Both the position numbers and the translations under genes were made by a program. The notes beneath the pieces were generated by a model that had not been told where the DNA came from, ran no database searches, and saw only the letters and a program-made list of their open reading frames with translations. Below are positions 24,581-32,942 of a DNA stretch of 64,000 bases, one piece after another. Numbering within the stretch: position 1 is the first letter of the stretch; each line of letters opens with the position of its first letter. Source of the stretch: Aldehydirespirator sp965117015. GTDB taxonomy: Bacteria > Actinomycetota > Acidimicrobiia > Acidimicrobiales > Aldehydirespiratoraceae. The stretch covers positions 186,001-250,000 of the forward strand of contig OZ220747.1 of the NCBI GenBank assembly GCA_965117015.1, given 5' to 3'.

Positions 24581-25050
24581 AGATGACCGGCCAGCCGAAC
24601 CTGCACCGGCTCGGGCACCATTGACGACACGTCCCCACCGAGGCGGACGACCTCCCGGATCAGCTTGGAAGCCACGAACGACCTCTTGCTTGCAGAGGGG
24701 ATGAAGATCGTCTGCACGCCGGCGAGAGCGTGGTTCATCTGCGCCATCTGAAGCTCGTTCTCGAAGTCGGAGACTGCTCGCAGCCCCTTCACGATGAAGT
24801 CGGCCTCGACCTCCTGGGCCAGATTGACCACGAGGTTGGAGAACATCGCCACCGAGACATTGGGCAGATGGGCGACACACTCCTTGATCAGCTGCTCGCG
24901 CTCGTTCAGGCTGAACAGGCCCTCCCCCTTCTGCGGGTTGCGCGTGGCCGCCACCACCACTTCGTCGAACAGCTGGGCGATCGTCTCGATGATCTCGAGA
25001 TGGCCGTAGTGGATCGGGTCGAAGGATCCGGGGTACAGCACACGGGTCAC
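24559..25050 (-). CDS. coaD: Phosphopantetheine adenylyltransferase
   Basis: 163 residues. Nucleotidyltransferase motif YPGSFDPIHYGHLEII at the start, then RNPQKGEGLFSLNERE, VKGLRAVSDFENELQMA and the SSKLIREV-like ASKLIREVVRLGGDV. It makes dephospho-CoA from phosphopantetheine and ATP. Start GTG 25050 overlaps the rsmD stop in GTGA. Confidence 0.96.
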   Translation of the reverse strand: MTRVLYPGSFDPIHYGHLEIIETIAQLFDEVVVAATRNPQKGEGLFSLNEREQLIKECVAHLPNVSVAMFSNLVVNLAQEVEADFIVKGLRAVSDFENELQMAQMNHALAGVQTIFIPSASKRSFVASKLIREVVRLGGDVSSMVPEPVQVRLAGHLEAEPEQ

Positions 25051-25078
25051 TGATCGGCTCCAGTTCCGCTCGGCCTCT
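25047..25078 (-). promoter_or_regulatory. Junction motif at the rsmD / coaD overlap
   Basis: AGAGGCCGAGCGGAACTGG followed by AGCCG and a GTGA overlap. It is read as Lys-Arg-Pro-Ser-Gly here but as Glu-Ala-Glu-Arg at the rnc end, so the conservation is in the nucleotides. Confidence 0.5.
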
Positions 25079-25604
25079 TGGCAGCTTGTGCGAACGTCAC
25101 CACGGTACCGCCGTGACGCCGGTGATGGTGGATGGCGAAGCGGGGTCCCACATCCACCCGGCGATCCGACTCGGCCACGACCAGTTCAGCCGGCACCCGG
25201 GACAGCAGTTGCGGCCAGTCGTCGAAGGCGTACGGCGGGTCCACCAGAGCAACGTCGAAGCGGTGTCCAGCCAGCTCGTCGAGAGCGGCATCGACGTCGA
25301 CGACCATCAAGGTCGCGCCTGCAGCCAGGCCGGTGGCCTCCAGGTTGCGCCGCAGCAGGGAGGCCACAGCCCGGTCGTGCTCCACGAACGTCGCTTCGGC
25401 CGCGCCGCGGCTCAGCGCCTCGATCCCCAGCGCACCGGTTCCGGCATAGAGGTCGAGCACGCTGGTGCCCTCGATGGCGCCGAGGGAGTAGAGTGAGTTG
25501 AACACCGCCTCGCGCACCCGGTTGGGGGTGGGGCGGGTGACATCGCCCTCCGGCGCCTCGAGCCGTCGGCCCTTGGCCGACCCCGCCACGACACGGATGC
25601 TCAT
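25047..25604 (-). CDS. rsmD: 16S rRNA (guanine-966-N2)-methyltransferase RsmD
   Basis: 185 residues. RVVAGSAKGRRLEAP at the start, the SAM-binding LDLYAGTGALGIEALSRGA and the catalytic VDPPYAFDDW are all present. The preceding 150 bases hold two palindromic elements and no obvious promoter, so it may be read through from recG. Confidence 0.93.
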   Translation of the reverse strand: MSIRVVAGSAKGRRLEAPEGDVTRPTPNRVREAVFNSLYSLGAIEGTSVLDLYAGTGALGIEALSRGAAEATFVEHDRAVASLLRRNLEATGLAAGATLMVVDVDAALDELAGHRFDVALVDPPYAFDDWPQLLSRVPAELVVAESDRRVDVGPRFAIHHHRRHGGTVVTFAQAAKRPSGTGADQ

Positions 25605-25631
25605 GATCGTCGGCCCAATTCCGTCTTCATC

Positions 25632-25678
25632 GAATTGGCAGCATTATGCACGGATAGCGTGCGCAACGCTGCCAATTC
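25632..25678. repeat. 47-bp palindromic element, copy A
   Basis: Outer arms GAATTGGCAGC and GCTGCCAATTC (11 bp), inner arms GCACG and CGTGC around GATAG, with five-base internal loops: a symmetrical two-step hairpin. A preceding CCAATTC (25615-25621) could pair with its left arm instead. There is no T run. It lies between recG and rsmD. Confidence 0.85.
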
Positions 25679-25703
25679 CAGAACGGCCTCGACCGGATCA
25701 AGC

Positions 25704-25750
25704 GAATTGGCAGCACTATGCACGGATAGCGTGCACAACGCTGCCAATTC
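25704..25750. repeat. 47-bp palindromic element, copy B
   Basis: Differs from copy A at two positions, both in the internal loops. It begins 6 bases after the recG stop. Copies A and B are direct repeats 72 bases apart. Confidence 0.85.
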
Positions 25751-25756
25751 CCCGGG

Positions 25757-27901
25757 CTAGCTCTTTAGCAGGTACTCGGCCTCGCGGTCGCCGAGCATCA
25801 GGTCAATCTCGTCGGCCAGCGCCGGGTGGCTTCGCAGGTCCGGGTCGGCGTCAAGCATCTCGATCGCGGCGTCGCGAGCCTTGACTACCCATTCCTTGTC
25901 GTGTCGCAGCGAGGCCAGCCGTAAGTCGTTGCGACCCTTCTGGCGTTCACCCATGATCGTGCCCTCGCCCCGCAATTCCAGGTCCACCTCGGCCAGATCG
26001 AAGCCGTCGTTGGAGTCCACTACCGCCTGGAGCCGGGCCTCGGCTTCCGAAGTAGCGGCCTCGCCCACCAGGTAGCAGCTGGAGGCGAGATGGGCGCGGC
26101 CCACTCGGCCGCGGAGCTGATGGAGCTGGGCGATGCCGAACCGGCCGGCGTCGATCACCACCATGGTGGTCGCGTTGGGCACGTCCACACCGACTTCAAT
26201 GACGGTGGTAGACACCAGCACGTCGAGAGCGCCCGTGCGGAACAGCCCCATCGTGGCTTCCTTCTCGGCGGGGGTGACCCGCCCGTGCAGGAGGCCGACC
26301 CGGAGCCCGGCCAGTTCGCCTCCGTCACCGGTCAGACGCTGGTACGTCTCCGTCACCGAGCGCACGTCGAGAGCGTCGGTCTCCTCGATGACCGGACACA
26401 CGACATAGGCCTGCCGGCCCTCGGACACCTCGGCACGCACTGCCTCCCAGACCTGGGCCTCCTCCAATGGGCCGCGAGCCCATGAGGTGGCCACCGGCAG
26501 CCGGCCTGCGGGCAGCTCGTCGAGCACGGACATGTCCAAGTCGCCGTACACGGTCATGGCCGCAGTGCGAGGGATGGGCGTCGCCGTCATGACAAGCAGG
26601 TCGGGCATGACCGACCCGAGCCCGCGATCACGCAGCACAGCTCGCTGGTCCACTCCGAAGCGATGCTGCTCGTCGATCACGACCACTCCGAGCGCGCTGT
26701 ACTCCAGTCCCTCAGAGATCAAAGCGTGAGTGCCCACAACGATGTTGACCTCCCCGGATGCCAGTCCCGCCACCGCGCGGCGCCGGTCCGCCGCGCCTCG
26801 ACTCCCCGTCAGGAGCTCCACCCGCAGCGGGCGCTCGCCGCCGAGCCGCGACTCGTCGGGCACGCTCAGATCACCGAGCAGTTCCACGACGGTCTCGTGG
26901 TGCTGCTCGGCCAGCACTTCGGTGGGCGCCATCAGCGCGCCCTGGAACCCGCCCTGTACTGCGGTCAGCAGGGCGCTGAGAGCAACCACCGTCTTGCCCG
27001 CACCCACGTCTCCCTGCAATAGCCGGTGCATGGGGTGCGGCTGGGCCAGATCGTCGGCGATCTCGTCGATCACCCGCTGCTGGGCACCCGTCAGCGGGAA
27101 CGGAAGGCGGGCCAGGAAGCGGGCGACCAGATCGCCCCCTACGGCGTGCGACAGACCCGCTGTGCTCCTCTCCAGCCAGCGCTTGCGCCTGACCAGTTCG
27201 AGCTGCACGCGCAGGAGCTCATCGAACTTGAGGCGGCGCCGCGCCTGGCTCGACTCTCGCATGTCGGCAGGCCGGTGGATCCCGTTGAAGGCAGTCTGAC
27301 GGCCCACGAAGTCGAACTGCTGCAACAAGGACGGCGGAATGGGATCAGCTATGCCACGAGGCTGGCAGCGGTTGAGGGCCTGGTCGACGAACTTGGCTAT
27401 CTCCCATGTGCTGACGTTCACCTTCTCCGACTGCGGGTACACCGGAACGAATCGCCCGGTGCGGTCGCCGACTAGGTCGACCACTGGATTCGTCATCTGG
27501 AGGGAGCTCCGGTATCGCATCGGCCGGCCGTGGACGATCACTTGACGGCCTGCTCGCAGGTTCTTCTCCTGCCAGGGCTGATTGAAGAACGTGAGCTTGA
27601 GCCGGCCGCTGTCGTCGGAGATGATGACTTCGACGAGCGTTCTGCGCTGCTTGGTGCGCCTCGACGAACTCCGTTGCACACAGCCTTCCACGAATGCGTC
27701 CTCGCCCTCGGCGAGCTCGGCGATGCGGGCCTGGTTCGTGCGGTCGATGTAGCGGCGCGGATAGTGCTGGAGCAGGTCCAGCACCGAGTTGATCTCCATC
27801 CCAGTCAGCGCAGTGGCGCGCTTCCGACCGACGTCGCGGAGGCGATCGACGCCGATGGCGTCCAGGTCCCGGAGGCTTAGGGGCGGGTCGCCTTCGGGCA
27901 T
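25757..27901 (-). CDS. recG: ATP-dependent DNA helicase RecG
   Basis: 714 residues. An OB-fold wedge domain (about 70-160) is followed by the helicase core with GDVGAGKT (about 302), APTEVLAEQH, the Walker B box DEQH (about 408), MTATPIPRT, and LHGRVTPAEKE and QLRGRVGR in the second lobe. RecG reverses stalled replication forks and moves branch points. The ATG is followed by a Pro/Leu-rich N-terminus of normal length. The two palindromic elements follow its stop. Confidence 0.96.
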   Translation of the reverse strand: MPEGDPPLSLRDLDAIGVDRLRDVGRKRATALTGMEINSVLDLLQHYPRRYIDRTNQARIAELAEGEDAFVEGCVQRSSSRRTKQRRTLVEVIISDDSGRLKLTFFNQPWQEKNLRAGRQVIVHGRPMRYRSSLQMTNPVVDLVGDRTGRFVPVYPQSEKVNVSTWEIAKFVDQALNRCQPRGIADPIPPSLLQQFDFVGRQTAFNGIHRPADMRESSQARRRLKFDELLRVQLELVRRKRWLERSTAGLSHAVGGDLVARFLARLPFPLTGAQQRVIDEIADDLAQPHPMHRLLQGDVGAGKTVVALSALLTAVQGGFQGALMAPTEVLAEQHHETVVELLGDLSVPDESRLGGERPLRVELLTGSRGAADRRRAVAGLASGEVNIVVGTHALISEGLEYSALGVVVIDEQHRFGVDQRAVLRDRGLGSVMPDLLVMTATPIPRTAAMTVYGDLDMSVLDELPAGRLPVATSWARGPLEEAQVWEAVRAEVSEGRQAYVVCPVIEETDALDVRSVTETYQRLTGDGGELAGLRVGLLHGRVTPAEKEATMGLFRTGALDVLVSTTVIEVGVDVPNATTMVVIDAGRFGIAQLHQLRGRVGRAHLASSCYLVGEAATSEAEARLQAVVDSNDGFDLAEVDLELRGEGTIMGERQKGRNDLRLASLRHDKEWVVKARDAAIEMLDADPDLRSHPALADEIDLMLGDREAEYLLKS

Positions 27902-27929
27902 CGGCGCTGAGGTGCAGGCCCGCCGGCGG

Positions 27930-29609
27930 CTATTCCAGGCCGAAGTAGTAGGGGTACAGGGGCTGGCCGCCTTCGGTCACCTCGACCTCCACGTCAGGAT
28001 GGTGCTCGGCCACGTGACCGACGATGGCATCGGTGGTCGCCGCGTCGGCATCCGTTCCGGTGAGGACGGTGAGCAGTTCGTGGTCCGCGTCGATGATGGT
28101 GCTCAACAGCGCGGTCGCGGCCGCAGCCATCTCGGACTTCACCGCGGCTATGCCGTCGGGGCCGATGCCTAGCCAATCGCCGGTGGTGATGGGACCGACC
28201 GAGCTGGAGGCGTCGCGCACCGCTTGGGTGACCTCGCCATGGGTCACGGATTCGGCTGCGGCTGCCATCGCCTCGGAGTTCTGGGCCGCGCTGGCATCAG
28301 GCGAGAAGGCCAGCAGGCTGGCAATGCCCTCGACCACGCTGCGGGTGGGCACGACGCCCACCGTGCGCTCAGATTCTCCGTCGACCTGTTCGGCCACCGG
28401 GATGATGTTCTTGTTGTTGGGCAGCACCACGGCATGCCCGGTGGGAAGCGAGTCGACGGCCGCGAGCAGCTCGGCTGTGGACGGGTTCATCGACTGACCC
28501 CCGGTCACCACACGGTCAGCTCCCATGGACATGAGGATGTCGACCACGCCGGCCCCGGCCCCCACCGCTACCACCGAGCATCGATCGTCCTCGGTGATCT
28601 CCACAGCCACGGGCGGCTCAGCGCCTGCGTCGGCCACCGGCTGGTCCGGCGCCATGAACGACTCGGAGTGCTCGGCCGCCTGGTCGAGCAGGTCGGTGAT
28701 CTGGATGCGGTGGGGCCGGCCCACCGCGATACCGGCCTCGATGGCCGCGCCGATGTCGTCGGTGTGGATGTGGCAGTTCCAGATGCCGTCCCCGCCCACC
28801 ACCACGATCGAGTCCCCTATCTCCTGCCAGGCGGCCTTGAAGCCGTCGACGGAAGGGTCGGGAGCGTCCAGCAGGAACATCACCTCGTAACGCAGGTCGG
28901 CTATGGAGGACTCCTCCGCGGGCACTTCGGCGCTGGTCACAGCCGCAGGCGGCGCCGCCGGCTCTGGGGCTTCGGGCATGGGCCGGCCGTCGATCTCGGC
29001 CAGGCAGGCGTCGAACAGCAGCAGCAGTCCGGCCCCACCCGCGTCGACCACCCCTGCCTCGGCGAGCACCGCCAGCATCTCGGGAGTGCGTTCCAGAGCG
29101 TCGTAGCCGCGGTCACGGGCCGCGTCGAACACCTCCGTCAGGCCGCCCCCGGCCGCGGCGGCGGCCTGGGCCGACTCCGAGGCCTCGCGGATGACCGTGA
29201 GGATGGTGCCCTCCACCGGCCGGGCCACCGCCGAGTACGCACCCTCGCTGGCCGCGGCCAGTGCCTGGGCCACTACCGGTGCGTCGGGCACGGAGCCGGC
29301 CGCGGCCGAGTCGCGCAACACGCCCGACACGCCTCGAAGGATCTGGGCCAGGATCACTCCGGAGTTGCCCCGGGCGCCCATGAGCGCCCCGTGAGCGAGT
29401 GCGGAGCACAGAGGCTCGAGGTCGTCGTCGACGCCGTCGAGACTCTCGACGACGGACTTCATGGTGAGCGTCATGTTGGTCCCGGTGTCCCCGTCCGGGA
29501 CCGGATAGACGTTGAGGTTGTCGATCACCTGGCGGTGGTCGGCGAGTCCTCCGTGGAAGCCGACGATCACGCGGCGCAGCGTGGCCGCGTCAAGAACGAG
29601 CGGTGGCAT
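27930..29609 (-). CDS. DAK2-domain fatty acid kinase subunit FakA-like protein
   Basis: 559 residues from ATG 29609. The N-terminal DhaL/DAK2 domain has NLNVYPVPDGDTGTNMTLT (Mg-ATP-binding aspartates), HGALMGARGNSGVILAQ and GTILTVIRE. The middle and C-terminal parts match the FakA tail (IWNCHIHTDDIGAAIEAG, VVLPNNKNIIPVAEQ). FakA phosphorylates fatty acids held by a FakB (DegV-type) protein; no FakB is in the window. It lies upstream of recG on the same strand, a common arrangement. A TATCAT box lies seven bases before the ATG. Confidence 0.88.
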   Translation of the reverse strand: MPPLVLDAATLRRVIVGFHGGLADHRQVIDNLNVYPVPDGDTGTNMTLTMKSVVESLDGVDDDLEPLCSALAHGALMGARGNSGVILAQILRGVSGVLRDSAAAGSVPDAPVVAQALAAASEGAYSAVARPVEGTILTVIREASESAQAAAAAGGGLTEVFDAARDRGYDALERTPEMLAVLAEAGVVDAGGAGLLLLFDACLAEIDGRPMPEAPEPAAPPAAVTSAEVPAEESSIADLRYEVMFLLDAPDPSVDGFKAAWQEIGDSIVVVGGDGIWNCHIHTDDIGAAIEAGIAVGRPHRIQITDLLDQAAEHSESFMAPDQPVADAGAEPPVAVEITEDDRCSVVAVGAGAGVVDILMSMGADRVVTGGQSMNPSTAELLAAVDSLPTGHAVVLPNNKNIIPVAEQVDGESERTVGVVPTRSVVEGIASLLAFSPDASAAQNSEAMAAAAESVTHGEVTQAVRDASSSVGPITTGDWLGIGPDGIAAVKSEMAAAATALLSTIIDADHELLTVLTGTDADAATTDAIVGHVAEHHPDVEVEVTEGGQPLYPYYFGLE

Positions 29610-29616
29610 GTCGCCG

Positions 29617-29622
29617 ATGATA
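29617..29622 (-). promoter_or_regulatory. -10 box of the fakA-like gene
   Basis: TATCAT seven bases before ATG 29609, leaderless spacing. It faces the divergent TACGAT box of the cold-shock gene. Confidence 0.45.
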
Positions 29623-29681
29623 CTGAACCGTGTCAAAGCGTCCCGGCGCGAGCCTCGAAGTCGACGTCGACCGCGCGCCGC

Positions 29682-29687
29682 TACGAT
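29682..29687 (+). promoter_or_regulatory. -10 box of the cold-shock-domain gene
   Basis: TACGAT eight bases before GTG 29696, with no ribosome binding site between. Confidence 0.45.
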
Positions 29688-29695
29688 GCGGCTCC

Positions 29696-29917
29696 GTGCA
29701 GGGCGTCATCAAGAGCTACGACCCCGTGACCGGCGACGGGGTACTCGTCAACGAAGCCGACCTCGCCGACGTCGACCTGGCCGACAACGCCCTCGATGGC
29801 TCGCTGTTCCGCATGCTGCGCCAGGGCCAGCGAGTGCAGTTCGACCTTGACGACGATGGGAGGGCCACCCGGCTCCGCATCGGCTCGGAGGTCGACATGG
29901 GCACGCCCGACCTCTAG
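29696..29917 (+). CDS. Small cold-shock-domain (CspA-like) protein
   Basis: 73 residues from GTG 29696. The pattern MQGVIKSYDPVTGDGVLVNE matches the first strands of a cold-shock OB fold (GxIKxYxxxxGxGFI), and VQFDLDDDGRATRLRI matches its last strands. The aromatic RNP1/RNP2 residues are mostly missing (Gly-Val instead of Gly-Phe), so nucleic-acid binding may be weak. A longer frame from 29630 exists, but the promoter box at 29682 favours this start. It converges on pckA with 7 bases between stops. Confidence 0.7.
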   Translation: MQGVIKSYDPVTGDGVLVNEADLADVDLADNALDGSLFRMLRQGQRVQFDLDDDGRATRLRIGSEVDMGTPDL

Positions 29918-29924
29918 ACAGGCG

Positions 29925-31616
29925 CTACATAGCGGCCGCGATGCCCATCTCGGCGTAGCCCTGCCGGTCGAAGTTGGCGCGGAACAGGTCCCGGAGCCTG
30001 ACGGCCGCGGCGTCGTAGGCATCCGGATCGTCCCAAGTGGCCCGGGGGTCGAGTATCTCGTCATCGACGCCTTCACACGTCACCGGCATCCGCAGGCCCA
30101 GGATCGGATGGGTTCGGGTGGCAACGTCGTCGAACTCCCCCGCCAGCGCGGCGTCGAGCAGCCGGCGGGTGACCGGCAGCGGCATGCGCCGGCCCGAGCC
30201 GTAGGCGCCGCCCGACCAGCCTGTGTTCAGGAGCACGCAGCGGGCCCGGTGCTCGTGCATGCGCTGGTTGAGCAGGCGGGCGTACACGTCGGGCTTGCGG
30301 GACATGAACGGCGCACCGAAGCAGGGAGAGAAGGTCGCCGCCGGCTCGGTCACGCCCACCTCGGTACCGGCAAGTTTGGCGGTGAAGCCGGTGACGAAGT
30401 GGTACATCACGTCGTCGGGGTCCAGGATCGCTACGGGCGGCAGCACGCCGAAGGCGTCCGCGGTCAGCAGCACGATCGTCGTCGGGTGAGGGCCGCGATG
30501 GCCGGGTGCCACGTGCGGGTTGCACTCCAGCGGGTAGGCGAAGCGGGTGTTCTCGGTGATGGACCGGTCTCGCAAGTCAAGATCCTGCGGGTGGGTGGCG
30601 GCAAGGCTGCGACCGGCGACGGCGGGCACGTTCTCGATGAGCGTGCCCTTCATCGACAGCGCGGCTGCGATCACCGGCTCGGCCTGCTTGTCGAGGTCGA
30701 TCAGCTTCGCGTAACACCCGGCCTCGTAGTTGGCGATCCCGGAGTCGGTCCAGATGTGCTCGTCGTCGCCGATGAGGTCGCGATCGGGGTCGGCCGACAG
30801 GGTGGTCTTGCCCGTTCCCGACAGGCCGAAAAGGATGGCGGCGTCGCCGCCGGAACCCACGTTGGCCGAGCAGTGCATCGACAGCTGTCCGTTTTGCGGC
30901 TGCACGAAGTTCATGATCGTGAACATCGTCTTCTTGTTGACCCCGCAGTAGTCGGCCCGACCGAGCACCAATGCCAGGCGGCGATCCATATCGAGGATCA
31001 CCGCCCGCTGGGACCGGGTGCCGTCGCGCCTGGGGTCGCAGTGGAAGGACGGCACGTTCAGCAGGATCCAGCCGTGGTCGCGGTGATCGGGCGCTCCGTC
31101 CAGGTGGGCGGGAAGCATGATGTTGCAGAAATAGGCGTGGGAGGCGTACTCGCCGACGAACCGGCAGGGCTCGGCGAAGTCGGGGTCCGCGCCGCAGTAG
31201 ACGTCGGTCACATACAACCGGGCCCGGCGCTCATTGAGGTGAGCGACGACACGGTCCACCAGGGAGTCGAACGCGCCGGCGCCGAAGGGCGCGAAGCCGT
31301 CCTTCCACCACACCTGCTCGCTGATCGAGGCACGATCCACGCAGAACGTGTCGTGCACCGGACGGCCGGTGCAGGAGGGGTCGGAGTAGAAGACCAGCGG
31401 CCCGTCGTCGCCGAGCGCGGTGGCGTGGGCCTTGTGCTCGTTGTCGGGCCCTCCGGGGCGCACCCGGCCCAGATCGCCGGCTATGGCGGCCGCGAACAGC
31501 TCGTCCTGGGTCAGTCCGAAGCGAACGTCCACCGTCGCCAGGCCTAGAGACGAATGGAGCTCCGCGGCCACATAGCTGGCCATCTCGCCGACCGGCGCCG
31601 CCATGGTCATAGTCAT
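29925..31616 (-). CDS. pckA: Phosphoenolpyruvate carboxykinase, ATP type
   Basis: 563 residues. The kinase P-loop is FGLSGTGKTTLSADP, diagnostic of the ATP-dependent enzyme; the GTP enzyme has a different loop. Other motifs: YCGADPDFAEPCRF, MLPAHL, IGDDEHIWTDSGIANYEAGCYAK and LLNTGWSGGAYGSG. It makes PEP from oxaloacetate for gluconeogenesis. ATG 31616 has AAAGGAG ten bases upstream, and TACTGT (31647-31652) is a candidate -10 box. Two in-frame ATGs follow within four codons. Confidence 0.95.
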   Translation of the reverse strand: MTMTMAAPVGEMASYVAAELHSSLGLATVDVRFGLTQDELFAAAIAGDLGRVRPGGPDNEHKAHATALGDDGPLVFYSDPSCTGRPVHDTFCVDRASISEQVWWKDGFAPFGAGAFDSLVDRVVAHLNERRARLYVTDVYCGADPDFAEPCRFVGEYASHAYFCNIMLPAHLDGAPDHRDHGWILLNVPSFHCDPRRDGTRSQRAVILDMDRRLALVLGRADYCGVNKKTMFTIMNFVQPQNGQLSMHCSANVGSGGDAAILFGLSGTGKTTLSADPDRDLIGDDEHIWTDSGIANYEAGCYAKLIDLDKQAEPVIAAALSMKGTLIENVPAVAGRSLAATHPQDLDLRDRSITENTRFAYPLECNPHVAPGHRGPHPTTIVLLTADAFGVLPPVAILDPDDVMYHFVTGFTAKLAGTEVGVTEPAATFSPCFGAPFMSRKPDVYARLLNQRMHEHRARCVLLNTGWSGGAYGSGRRMPLPVTRRLLDAALAGEFDDVATRTHPILGLRMPVTCEGVDDEILDPRATWDDPDAYDAAAVRLRDLFRANFDRQGYAEMGIAAAM

Positions 31617-31646
31617 AGTCGAACGACTCCTTTGTCGCCGCGGCCG

Positions 31647-31652
31647 ACAGTA
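31647..31652 (-). promoter_or_regulatory. Candidate -10 box of pckA
   Basis: TACTGT upstream of an AAAGGAG site; unlike many genes here, pckA would have a short leader with a ribosome binding site. Confidence 0.35.
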
Positions 31653-31707
31653 CCCGGACGCTCATGACGGGGCGCGCATGGCCGCGGTTCCCCGCGCCCC
31701 ACCGCCC

Positions 31708-32103
31708 TCATGCAACGGAATCCAGGATCACCGCCCGGATCCCCAGTCCCATCAGGAACAGCCCGGTGCAGCCGTAGAGCACGTACAGGTGGCTGCGCAG
31801 GTGCTGCCGGTAGCTGTACGCGATGCCGACCGCGACCAGCGCCGAGAACCCGTACAGCGCGTGCAGGTCGGGGGCGTCGCGGCCCTCCCGGACCATGAGC
31901 CAGGTACCGAGCCCGGCCTGGACGAAGACGGTGGTCTGTGCGGCCGCCGTGGTCACCCACAGCCCGATCGACCGCAGGCTCGAACGGCGGTGCGCCGCGA
32001 GGGCCCAGAGCCCGACCAGCGCGTTGGATCCGATCACAACCCACGAGAACCAGTCGTGAACCTCCGCGACAATCGAGGCCGTCACCGAGTTCGCTGCGCT
32101 CAT
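31708..32103 (-). CDS. Four-helix integral membrane protein, unknown function
   Basis: 131 residues with about four hydrophobic helices (around 17-36, 47-66, 79-97 and 107-126). The ATG overlaps the stop of the LmbE-type deacetylase in ATGA, making it the last gene of the 37099-31708 operon. I recognise no family. Its first 14 bases (TGAGCGCAGCGAAC) are identical to part of the dispersed repeat copy 1. Confidence 0.75.
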   Translation of the reverse strand: MSAANSVTASIVAEVHDWFSWVVIGSNALVGLWALAAHRRSSLRSIGLWVTTAAAQTTVFVQAGLGTWLMVREGRDAPDLHALYGFSALVAVGIAYSYRQHLRSHLYVLYGCTGLFLMGLGIRAVILDSVA

Positions 32104-32942
32104 CCCGGATCGAGTGCCGCGAAGAGATCAGTCGACGTTGTATCGCCGGTAGCCGCGCCGCGGCGGATGAACCACTCGGTTCCGAAGACCAGTTCGAAGG
32201 CTTCGTCGGGCAGCGCCACGAAGAACGAATCGGCCGGGATCTGTGAGACGTGGGCCCGGATCGCGGCCCGCTTGGCGTCCAGGGCGGCGCGCACGTCGAT
32301 GTGATGGGTGATCCGGGTGCCCTCCACGCCGACGGTCCCCTCGTCGAGTTCGGCCTCGAACTCTGCTTGGTCCTGCTCCCCGACCGGATCCAGGCCCGCC
32401 TCGGCGGCCATCTGCATCAACTGCCTCATGGAGGAGCGGAAGTGCTCACGGTTCAAGGTGGCCTCGTACACGACGCCGATGCCGGCCAGCTCCGCGGCTC
32501 GCACCCCGACGCGGTGAACCTTGATGTGGTCCGGGTGCCCGTAGGTGCCGTTGGCGTCGTAGCAGGTGAGCAGATCGGCCTGCTCGTCGCTCAGCGCCGC
32601 GGCCAGACGCTCCGCCGCCTCGAGGTCGTCGGCCTGCCAGAAGCAGCCCGGGTCGTCGTTGGCGGGGTCCCCGGCCATGCCCGAGTCGCGGTAGCCGAGC
32701 ATCACGACCCGGTGCACGCCAAGCAGTTCGGCCGCGGTCCGCAGCTCCGCCTCCCTCATCTCGGCCAGACGCTCCGCCTCGGGCTCCTGGCCGTCGTCGA
32801 GTCCGGGCGTGGAGCCCCGCGATCCGTCGGTGGCGCACACGAGCACCACGCGATGGCCGGCATGCGAGGCCAGCCACATCGTCCCGCCGGTGGAGAGGGC
32901 CTCGTCGTCGGGATGGGCGTGGAAGAAGACGGCGGTCGCCAT
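32100..32942 (-). CDS. LmbE/PIG-L family zinc deacetylase
   Basis: 280 residues from ATG 32942. The zinc site is clear: HAHPDDEALSTGG (His, Asp) and GTYGHPDHIKVH (second His). CATDGSRG matches the family. The length and the ITHHIDVRAALDAKRAAIRAHVSQ segment recall the actinobacterial MshB/Mca subgroup that cleaves N-acyl glucosamine conjugates of mycothiol metabolism. I cannot tell which member this is; the operon context (racemase, P450) does not help. The start overlaps the racemase stop by one base (TGATG). Confidence 0.85.
   Translation of the reverse strand: MATAVFFHAHPDDEALSTGGTMWLASHAGHRVVLVCATDGSRGSTPGLDDGQEPEAERLAEMREAELRTAAELLGVHRVVMLGYRDSGMAGDPANDDPGCFWQADDLEAAERLAAALSDEQADLLTCYDANGTYGHPDHIKVHRVGVRAAELAGIGVVYEATLNREHFRSSMRQLMQMAAEAGLDPVGEQDQAEFEAELDEGTVGVEGTRITHHIDVRAALDAKRAAIRAHVSQIPADSFFVALPDEAFELVFGTEWFIRRGAATGDTTSTDLFAALDPG

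Noticed and set aside
25632..25750. Palindromes as rho-independent terminators
   Set aside because: No T run follows on either strand, and one copy lies inside the thiamine operon.
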